Shown one piece after another: positions 55,978-64,000 of a DNA stretch of 64,000 nucleotides; within the stretch, counting starts at the first letter, position 1; each line of letters starts with the position of its first letter. The stretch spans positions 16,195,501 through 16,259,500 of the forward strand of contig OX031060.1 in the NCBI GenBank assembly GCA_943736015.1, given 5' to 3'. A program made the position numbers and the translations under genes. The DNA is from Tridacna crocea (taxonomy: Eukaryota; Mollusca; Bivalvia; Cardiida; Cardiidae). The notes below the pieces were generated by a model. It ran no database searches and was not told where the DNA came from. It was given only the letters and a program-made list of their open reading frames with translations.

Positions 55978-56206
55978 TTAATTCTTTACCAAACGACAAA
56001 ATTTTAGACTGGTCCAAATTGAAAGCACTTGCAGACGACATAATAAACATACCTCAAAATTTGAAATTTGTTTCCAGCAGGGTAGAAAACATTGTGGGAA
56101 AAGAAGAAAATGCTGGTAACCAGCATTTTCTCCTTTTCTCACACTGTTTTCAAAAGGCTTCTATCTCAGGGTCGTAAAAACCAGGGATTGTTTGGTAAAG
56201 GGTTAA
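55978..56206 (-). mobile_element. Family A MITE, complete
   Basis: TTAA at both ends, but the centre reads GGTAACC although the ends are in minus orientation, so the apex base appears flipped. Confidence 0.85.
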
Positions 56207-56277
56207 ATAGAACAGAAACACTACAGGCATTTGCTTTGGGGAAGCTAAATGTTATATTTGTGTAGGATTAGATGAAC

Positions 56278-56725
56278 TTTTTTACCACACAACAACATTT
56301 TGAACTTGTTCAAACCAAATACATTTCCAGATGACAAATTAACCCTATTGCAGATAAGCCCTGTTTTTTATGGCTCTGATGTTGAAGGTGTTTGAAAACA
56401 CTGAGGAAAATGGAGAAAATGCTTGTAATAAACATTTTCTGGATTTTCCATAGTGTTTTCTTCCCTTACAGATAAGAATACATTCTTTCTAGCCACGCTA
56501 AATTTGTCATCTGCAAATTCTTTCAATTTCAGCAGACCAAAATTACCTTGTCTGTTAAAGAGTTAAATGTGGCACAAATTAAAGAATCGTCCTTTATAGA
56601 GTAGAAAACATCCCTGGAAAAGAATAAAATGCTGGTTACTAGCATTTTCCTCTTTTCCTATGTTGTTTACAAAAGTCTTCATTATTGAGGTAGTTGTATG
56701 ATGGAATTGTGTGGTAAAGGTTTAA
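56278..56725 (-). mobile_element. Nested family A pair at a third internal TTAA
   Basis: The outer minus copy is split in GATGACAAATTAA by a diverged plus copy (56339-56566) and resumes ATGTGGCACAAATTAAAG. The outer right end is GGTAAAGGTTTAA. Confidence 0.82.
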
Positions 56726-56874
56726 TTGTTGTGAACATTACCATCATGCACTATGATGGCTTGTTTTACCTCAAATGGTTTCCATGGTAGCATGTTGACG
56801 CCATAATTATTAGAATGTCGAGAAATTGATTTTTCTTACCCTAGAAAGTACAATATGTCTGTAACTGTTACTTG

Positions 56875-57521
56875 TTAACCCATTACCACACAATTCCTAC
56901 TTTTGACAACACTGAGAAAGAAGCCTTTAGAAAACATTGTGGGAAAAGGAGAACACGCCGGTAACCAGCATTTTCTCCTTTTCTCACAATGTTTTCTACC
57001 CTTCACAAAACAAATTTAAAATTTTTAGCCACTTTTATTTGGTCGTCTGCAAATGCTTTAGATTCGGACAAGCCTAAAATATTGTCTTTTGATAATGTTA
57101 ATGTTGTGTTTCAGTCACAGGTTGTCAAGTCTTTACGAAGTGACAAATTTTAGACTTATTTTTTTAATAGACTTTGGAAATATTTGCAGGCAGCAATTAA
57201 TGTCACTCAGTTATTCTTCCAAGGGCAGAAAACATCGTGGGAAAAGGAAAAAGCTGTTGTAGAAGTAGAGTGGTGACAAATTGTAAAGTTTGAACTGTAA
57301 GCATTGATAAGTAGAAATTTAAGTTTAGCCAATTTAAGTTTAAATCTGCGTTTACCCTTTCCCGTATAATGCCAAGTTTTAATGACCCTGGGAAGGAAGC
57401 CTTTAGAAAACATTGCGGGAAAAGGAACAAATGATATGCGAGTTACTTGTATTCCATGTTTTCAAAGACCCTCCTCTTGGGGGTCTGTACAAAAAAGGAT
57501 TGTAGAAAAGTAAAAAGTTAA
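56875..57521. mobile_element. Three family A copies
   Basis: 56875-57101 is a plus copy with TTAA ends. 57125-57275 is a minus remnant. 57350-57521 is an internally rearranged copy starting as plus and ending like a minus copy. Confidence 0.65.
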
Positions 57522-57856
57522 ATTCTGATTAAGTGCATTTGCTTCTCAAAAAGTGAAGGGGATTGGGGGGGGGGGGGTTTGGTCTACAAAAAGAAGTATG
57601 CACAAGTAAACCCAAGATCAGAAATAACATTTTTGACAGTCTTAGCATGATCTACTCTGTATGAGTGATAAAATTTTTGCAAACCTGTCGAAGGCTTTCA
57701 AATTCCTTTGGGCAGCTTAATTTGAAAGTAAATTCTAAGTAATTTTGATATATCTAGCTTTATCTGTATGTGTACGTTTTTGTAGATTGTGAAATATTTC
57801 TACATTGAGTTACTGTCACTTTGATACACATGACAATTTATGTACCATGGCAAATT
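57522..57856. other. Unique DNA with a poly-G tract
   Basis: G-run of 13 at about 57565-57578. Nothing else recognised. Confidence 0.35.
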
Positions 57857-59173
57857 CTTTACCCTTTACCCCATAAGGTATTTCTATGGTATCTCTAATT
57901 GACCCTAAATAAGAGGAAGGATGAAGCTGTTTCTCATGTGTATATGACACTTTTTATACGCCCGTCGAAGACGGGACGTATTATGGGATCACCCGTGGCG
58001 TCCAGGCGGGCGGGCGGGCGGCGTCCAGTTCTTTGTCCGGAGCATATCTCCAAAACTATTCTAGCTAGGGTTACGAAATTTCATGGGTGGATAGATCTCA
58101 TCGAGGGGGAGTGCAGTGCGCAGGAACCATAACTCTTGCTCACTTAATTTTTGAGTTATTGCCCTTTGTTGTTTTTCATACTTGAATTTTGTCCGGAGCA
58201 TACCTCCAAAACTATACTACCTAGGGTTATGAAATTTCATGGGTGGATAGATCTCATTAAGGGGGAGTGCAGTGCACAGGAACCATAACTCTTGCATGCT
58301 TAATTTTTGAGTTATTGCCCTTTGTTGTTTTTCATACTTGAATTTTGTCCGGAGCATACCTCCAAAACTATACTACCTAGGGTTATGAAATTTCATGGGT
58401 GGATAGATCTCATTAAGGGGGAGTGCAGTGCACAGGAACCATAACTCTTGCGTGCTGAATTTTTGAGTTATTGCCCTTTGTTGTTTTTCATACTTGAATT
58501 TTGTCCGGAGCATTTCTCCAAAATTATACTACCTAGGGTTATGAAATTTCATGGGTGGATAGAACTCATCGAGGGGGAGTGCAGTGTACAGGAACCATAA
58601 CTCTTGCGTGCTTAATTTTTGAGTTATTGCCCTTTGTTATTTTTCATACTTGAATTTTCTCCGGAGCATATCTCCAAAACTATACTAGCTAGGGTTATGA
58701 AATTTCATGGGTGGATATATCTCATGAAGAGGAAGCACAGTGCACAGGAATCATAACTCTTGCTCACTTAATTTTTGAGTTATTGCCCTTTGTCGTTTTT
58801 CATACTTGAATTTTGTCCGGAGGATATCTCCAAAATTATACTAGCTAGGGTTATGAAATTTCATGGGTGGATAGATCTCATCAAGGGGGAGCGCAGTGCA
58901 CAGGAATCATAACTCTTGCTCGCTTAATTTTTGTGTTATTGCCTTTTGTTGTTTTTCATTCTTGAATTTTGTCCGGTGCATGGCCCAGCTTTACAATTTG
59001 GGGTAAGACGGGCGTATCTTGCGACAATTTGCCGCTCTTGTTGATAGTGTAGAAAACATTTTTGCAAAAGGTGAAATTACTCATCACGAGCAATTTCACC
59101 TTTTACCACAATGTTTTCCAAAGGCTCCTACAAGCAATGCGTTTAAATGAGTATCTATGGAGTAAAAGGTTTA
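57857..59173 (+). mobile_element. Family B MITE split by an H element
   Basis: The left part, CCCTTTACCCCATAAGG to GTGTATATGACACTTTT, is followed after the insert by TTGATAGTGTAGAAAACATT, the hairpin with CATCACGAG, and AGGTTTA. Compared with the intact copy at 36545-36773 nothing but the insert has been added. Confidence 0.87.
57956..59040 (+). mobile_element. HINE-like element with 156-bp tandem units (CGCCCGTC ends)
   Basis: Starts ATACGCCCGTCGAAGACGGG (palindrome), then GGCGGGCGGGCGGCGTCC. The core marker GTCCGGAGCAT begins at 58035, 58191, 58347, 58503, 58659, 58815 and 58971, exactly 156 bp apart. Ends AAGACGGGCGTATCTTGCGA with a GCGAC/GCCGC hairpin and TCTTG. The monomer is related to that of 47412-49101 (CATAACTC, GAGTTATTGCCCTTTGTTG), although the element ends differ. 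Confidence 0.85.
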
Positions 59174-59206
59174 GAGTGATCTTTGTCAGGTTATCTCTTT
59201 TTAAAA

Positions 59207-59362
59207 GTCTTAACCATACAGCAAAATTTTACACATGTCAAAATACAGACGAAAAATTTAATAGAGCTGAAAATATGTAATTTGTTATTACAAGGGGAGA
59301 AAACATTGTTGGAAAAGGAGAAATTGCAGTTTGCCAGCATCTTCTTTTGCACCGTTATTTTT
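59207..59362 (-). mobile_element. Left two-thirds of a family A MITE
   Basis: Minus copy, GGAGAAATTGCAGTTTGCC at the centre, cut in the T-run of its right stem (CCGTTATTTTT) by the next element. Confidence 0.65.
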
Positions 59363-60760
59363 AGCTCACCTGAGCACAACGTGCTCAGGGGGAGCTATTG
59401 TGACCGGTCATCGTCCGGCGTCCGTCCGTCCGTCCGTCCATCTGTCCGTCCGTTAACAATTTCTTTAAAAATCTTCTCCAAAAAAACCAGAAGGCCAGTC
59501 TTGATAAAACTTGGCAGGAATGTTTCTTGGGTGAAGCTCTACAAAAATTGTTAAAAGAATTTAATTCCAACAAAAACTCTGGTTGCTATGGCAACAAAAT
59601 GGCTGAAAATGGATAAAATCTTTAAAAATCTTCTTGTGACAAACCATAAGGCCGGGAGCATTCATATTTTGTATGAAGCATCATTCGGTGACCCTTTACC
59701 AAAATTGTTAAAATTATTCCCCTGGGGTCATATTTGGGCTTTGCCCGGGCGCACCCTATTTTACATAGAAACAAAGAGGGAAAGCTTTAAAAAATCTTTT
59801 TCTGACAAACCGTAATGGCTAGAGCATTCATATTTAGTATGTAGCATTATCTGATGATCCTCTACCAAAATTGTTAAAATTATTCCTCTGCTGTAATATT
59901 TGGGCTCTGCCCTGGCGCACCCTATTTTAAAATCTTTAAAAATCTTCTTGTGACAAAACATAAGGTTGGGAGCATTCATATTTTGTATGAACATCATTGG
60001 GTGACCCCTTACCAAAATTGTTAAAATCATTCCCATGGGGTCATATTTGGGCTTTGCCCGGGCGCACTCTATTTTACATAGAAATTTAGAAGGAAATCTT
60101 TAAAACTTCTTCTGGTGACAAATCATAATGGCTAGAACATTCCTATTTAGTGTGTAGCATTAACTGATGATCTTCTACCAAAATTGTTGAAATTATCCTT
60201 CTGCGGTCATATTTGGGCTCTGCCCGGGCGCACCCTTTTTTACAATCTTTAAAAATCTTCTTGTGACAAACCATAAGGCAGAGGGCGTTCATATTTTGTT
60301 TGAAGCATTATCGGGTGACCCCTTACCAAAATTATTAGAATTATTCCCCTTGTGTCATATTTGGGCTTTGCCTGGGCACACCCTATTTTACATAGAAACA
60401 AAGAAGGAAACCTTTAATAAATCTTTTTCTGACAAACGGTAATGGCTAGAGCATTCATATTTGCTATGTAGCAAAATCTGATAATCTTCTACCAAAATTG
60501 CTAGAATTATCCCTCTGCGGTCATATTTGGGCTCTGCCCGGGCGCACCCTATTTTACATAGAAACAAAGAAGGAAATCTTTTAAAAATCTACTGGTGACA
60601 AACCATAAAGGCTAGAGCATTCATATTTTGCATGTAGCATCATCTAGTGACCCTTTATAAAAATAATTAAAATTATCCACTTGGGGTCATATTTTGGCTC
60701 TGTGCCCTGGTGCTCACTATTTCACATGGAATCATAGAAGGAAATTTTTAAAATCAATTC
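59363..60760 (+). mobile_element. HINE-like element with alternating core units, 3' end missing
   Basis: Starts AGCTCACCTGAGCACAACGT then GCTCAGGGGGAGC and a CCGTCCGTCCGTCC microsatellite. The core alternates two ~155-165-bp unit types: one with CTTCTTGTGACAAACCATAA, one with TTTTTCTGACAAACCGTAAT. No CTCTTG terminus is found; the element runs into a family A right half at about 60770. Confidence 0.72.
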
Positions 60761-60769
60761 CATCTAAAA

Positions 60770-61421
60770 AGGAGAAATTGTTTGTAACAAGCAATTTCTC
60801 CTTTCTCACAATCTTTTCTACCATATAGATCACTTATTTTTCATTTTAGATACATTTTAAAATGTCGTCTGCAATTTGTTTCAATTTGGAATGGTCTAAA
60901 ATTTTGTCGTCTGGTAATGGCTAAACTACAAGTCAAAAAGGGAACAAGACACTGTGAAGAGAAAAATTGATGATAAGCAGCAGCTTTTAGCTCCACTGGC
61001 CAAAGACAAAGAAGAAAATCTGTAAACATACTTTTGTGACAAACCCCAGGGTATGCCTTGTTTGAAAAGAATTAATAGCCTGCCCTTGATAAACCATATA
61101 AGTTACAAATATACTCAGGTGAGCGATATAGGACCATCATGGTCCTCTTGTTTTAAAAGACCTCTCTTTTCAAGGTTGTCAATACTCAGGGTTAACTTTT
61201 TACCAAATGACAAAAACTTAAACTGGTCCATATTGAGAGAATTTGCAGACGACAAAATAAATGCGACTGCAAAAATTGATATATGTTTAAGGATGGGAAT
61301 AAAACATTGTAGGAAAAGGAAAAAATGCTGGTTACCAGCATGTTATCCAATCCCTACAATATTTTCAAAAGGCTTCTCTCACAGGGTTGTCAAAACCTGG
61401 GATTGTGTGATAAAGGGTTAA
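60770..61421. mobile_element. Family A copies around a short chimeric H element
   Basis: 60770-60925 is the right part of a plus copy with AGAAATTGTTTGTAACAAGC. 60930-61195 is a degenerate minus copy split by 60989-61150, which has a CCACTGG-subfamily 5' end but the ACTCAGGTGAGCGAT / GGACCATCATGGTCC / TCTTG 3' end of the other subfamily. 61192-61421 is a complete minus copy. Confidence 0.65.
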
Positions 61422-61619
61422 TTAAGATGTGAGGAACGAGTTAAACTGTAGGACAGAAAAAAGATATTCAAGAAAGATAAGTACACATAAAATTTTCAAA
61501 TGCATTCAAAAGTTACCTCCCTTCTTAAAGATGTGCTTTTGCACCTTTGTATCAAATGTATAATGAAGCTTTTGGCAACAAGAGAATGTTCATGCTTTGA
61601 TATGGTGCCCATTTTTTTT

Positions 61620-62906
61620 AGCTCACCTGAGCACAACGTGCTCAAGGGGAGCTTTTAGGATCACTTGGTGTCCGTCATCCGTCTTGCATCAGTGTGTCAG
61701 AGCGTCGTGCATCGTCAACAATTCTTTAAACATCAATTCCTCCTAAACCGCTGAGCCAATTTGGACCAAACTTGGCTGGAATGTTCCTTGGGAGGTCCTC
61801 TTTAAAAATTGTTCACAAAATTTGATTCCATCAGAAACTGTGGTTGCCATGGCAACCATATGGAATTTTTTAGCAAATTCTTTAGAAATTATCTCCTCTG
61901 AAACCACTGATTGGATTTTGAAATAATTTCACAGATATGTTTCTGGGGTGACCCTTTCCAAAAATTGTTCGTGAAATTTTGATCCGTCAAAAAATGTGGC
62001 TCTGTTGAATGGGGGCTACTTGCACTATACAGAAATGAAGGAATTCTTAAAAATTCTTCTCTGAATCCGCTGGTCAGATTTTTAAATAATTTCACAGAGA
62101 TGTTCTTTGGGTGACCCTTTTCAAAAAGTGTTCGCGAAATTTAGAGTCGTCAAGATACACAGCTCTGGTGAAAGGGGGCTACTTGCACTATATGGAAATA
62201 TAGAAATTCTTAAAAATTGTTCTACTCTGAAACTGTTGGTCAGAATTTGAAATAATTTCACAGAAATGTTCCTTTGATGACCCTTTCCAAAAATTGTTTG
62301 CGAAATTTTGATCCATCAAGAAACACAGCTCTGGTGAATGGGGGCTACTTGCACTATAGGGAAATGAAGAAATTCTTAAAAATTCTTCTCAGAAACCGCT
62401 GGGCAGATTTCGAAATAATTTCACAGAAGTGTTCCTTGGATGACCCTTTTCAAAAGTTATTTGTGAAATTGTGATCCATCAAGAAACATGGCTCTGGTGA
62501 ATGGGGGTTTTTTGCACTATATGGCTATGAAGAAATTCTTTAAAATTCTTCTTCTCTGAAACGGCTGATCAGATTTTGAAATAATCTCAAAGAAATGTTC
62601 CTTTTGTAACCCTTTTCAAAAATTGTTGGCAAAATTCTGATTTGTCTAGAAACACGACCCTAGTGAATGGGGGCTACTTGCACTAATTGGTCTTTAAATT
62701 TCTTTTTCTCTGAACAAAAATTGCTCGTGAAATTTTGAACCATCAAGAAACATGGCTCTGATGGCTGTGGGCTATTTACACTATTCATACATAAAGAAAT
62801 TCTTGAAAATTCTTCATGCCTAAAATGGCTGATTAGATTTTGAAAAAAATGGCTATGGTTCTCTCAGAAATTCAGGTGAGCGATTGAGGGCCATCTTGGC
62901 CTTCTT
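61620..62906 (+). mobile_element. Complete HINE-like element, ~165-bp units
   Basis: T-run, then AGCTCACCTGAGCACAACGT. The 3' end is TTCAGGTGAGCGATTGAGGG then CCATCTTGGCCTTCTTG. Tandem units (marker GGGGGCTACTTGCACTA near 62011, 62174, 62340, 62503, 62669) have a 163-166 bp period. No transposition protein is encoded. Confidence 0.82.
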
Positions 62907-63245
62907 GTCTTCATATTTTGCTTTTAAATTGAATTTTGTGGGATGTTTTCAAAAAAACAACATTTTAACAATATGAAGGGGGAAACTGTCCCAAACACAG
63001 GGTATCTTGACCTGCCTCAGGTATGCTTACCTTGCCTGACTTTTGAACAAACTATAAAACTTTAGAATTAGCCATACTGAAAGTGTTTGCGAAGGCCAAT
63101 CAAAATTTAATGTCAGTGAAATGGAAGTACATGTATTGACACTAGAAAGAGTATGAAAATATGTGGGGAAAACTTTTAAAACTTTTTTCCTCAGGGTTAT
63201 TAGAGCTTTATCATGGATAAAAGAATATTAAGCTTTTTTTTTTTT
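62907..63245 (-). mobile_element. Decayed family A copy and T-rich DNA
   Basis: 63040-63210 retains words of a minus copy (AAACTTTAGAATTAGCC, GTGGGGAAAAC, CTCAGGGTTATTAGAGC) but no hairpin. Confidence 0.45.
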
Positions 63246-63970
63246 AGCTCCACTGGCTCAAGCCCATTAGGCTTGTGTTCATCCATCCATCCATCTGTCT
63301 GTCCTTGCATGCATTAACTTTTATTTTTGATATCTTCTCTAAAACTACCCATATTATTTTGATGAAACTTCACAGAAATGGTCCTACCATGGTGAAAAGA
63401 ATATCATTCCTTCAAAAACTCTGGTTTTCATGGCAACAAAACTGAAAAATAAGTAATCTTTAAAAATCTCTTTTTCTTAAACCACAAAGCCTAGAGCTAC
63501 CAAATTTGGTATTAAGCTTTATGTAGTCCACCTATTCCAAATATGTTGAAGTTATAGCCCTGGGGCCTCATATTTGGCCCTAAGCAAGGGGTAAAAATTT
63601 TTACTGGGGCTGATATATGGAAAACTTTAAAAATCTTCTCATCCCCAGCCATAAAGCCTAGGGCTACCAAATTTTGCATGTAGCTTTATCTAGTAGACCT
63701 CTTCCAGGAAGGCCCAAATTATAATCCTGGGGTCACAAGCTTTATGTGGGCTCATAATTAAAGTAAAAACTTTGGAAATCTTCCTGTTACTAACTGCAAG
63801 ACCTTGGGCTACTTAGTTTAGTCCTGTCTCAAGGGTCTAATGTTGTACAGGGCCTCCATTGAGGAGACTGAAAATTACCTTGTTTATAACCACGCATGAT
63901 TCTAGACCTAGATTAATTGGTATGGGGCTTTATCTTGCAGGTCTCCACCAGACGTGATACAGTCTGAGCT
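63246..63970 (+). mobile_element. HINE-like element, CCACTGG subfamily, 5' part
   Basis: A poly-T run precedes AGCTCCACTGGCTCAAGCCC, then ATCCATCCATCCATCTGTC microsatellite and core units with CTAGAGCTACCAAATTTGG. No 3' terminus is seen before the family A start at 63979. Confidence 0.65.
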
Positions 63971-63978
63971 ATGGTTGT

Positions 63979-64000
63979 TTAACTCTTTACCAAACAAGAA
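63979..64000 (-). mobile_element. Start of a family A MITE cut by the window end
   Basis: TTAACTCTTTACCAAACAAG is the canonical minus-orientation start. Confidence 0.75.

Noticed and set aside
2755..61421. Many short open frames encoding similar peptides (KGENAGYQHFLLFPQCF and the like) on both strands
   Set aside because: They are translations of the family A palindrome. Similar peptides arise on both strands because the sequence is its own reverse complement; none has conserved starts or flanks.

Overview
This is eukaryotic, AT-rich nuclear DNA from an invertebrate, most likely a bivalve mollusc. The evidence is GT-AG introns of several kilobases, tRNA-derived SINEs, and the dispersed repeats. 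The repeats include elements starting AGCTCACCTGAG or ATGCCCCCC that carry GTCC-type microsatellites and ~156-167 bp tandem cores, an organisation described for bivalve 'pearl'-like elements. There are no bacterial operons, CRISPR arrays or complete tRNA/rRNA genes. The species is not identifiable by eye.

Two genes can be defined. (1) Positions 3480-18781 (+) hold five coding exons of an R-Ras2/TC21-type small GTPase: effector loop, DTAGQ, NKSD, EASAK and a C-terminal CTIL prenylation box. The first exon, with the P-loop, lies upstream of base 1. The five exons join in frame (88+103+109+119+73 nt = 163 codons plus stop). (2) Positions 51408-52892 (+) hold a nuclear receptor whose DNA-binding and ligand-binding domains are encoded by one uninterrupted exon. 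It has an unusual P-box (CEACKN) and a weak AF-2. A possible further terminal coding exon is at 46175-46410, and a repeat-poor island at 33300-33780 may hold a promoter or first exon. Both are tentative.

Most of the rest is transposon. The dominant component is a ~230 bp TTAA-flanked MITE, here called family A, with roughly 100 full or partial copies, about a third of the window. Its centre is a near-perfect hairpin: two ~33-nt arms around one central base. In the + orientation a copy begins TTAACCCTTTACCACACAATCC, the centre reads GCTGGTAACCAGC and it ends GGTAAAGAGTTAA; in the - orientation the centre reads GGTTACC. Copies insert into internal TTAA sites of other copies (nine clear cases) and chain head to tail sharing a single TTAA. 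Related TTAA elements are family B (hairpin with GCTCGTCACGAGC), family C (~550 bp, AAAGGTGG ends) and family D (~400 bp, GGTAAGACCTG ends).

A second set comprises Helentron/HINE-like elements (H elements). Several unrelated-looking families share one architecture: a 5' end repeated inverted near the 3' end, a GTCC microsatellite, ~156-167 bp tandem units, and a 3' hairpin followed by CTCTTG. Where they interrupt known repeats, the junctions lie in T-runs. Two, perhaps three, sit at the same T-run next to the apex of the family A hairpin. The largest arrays are at 47412-49101 and 57956-59040 (exact 156-bp period), 30371-31603, 59363-60760 and 61620-62906.

Minor elements include a hAT-like element with a perfect 8-bp target duplication (814-2629), three tRNA-related SINEs (one with a 12-bp target duplication), Tc1 and mariner transposase fossils, foldback palindromes and a minisatellite. 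The layout is: RRAS2-like introns 1-18708; repeat-filled intergenic DNA 18782-51353; nuclear receptor 51354-52892; repeats to the end.
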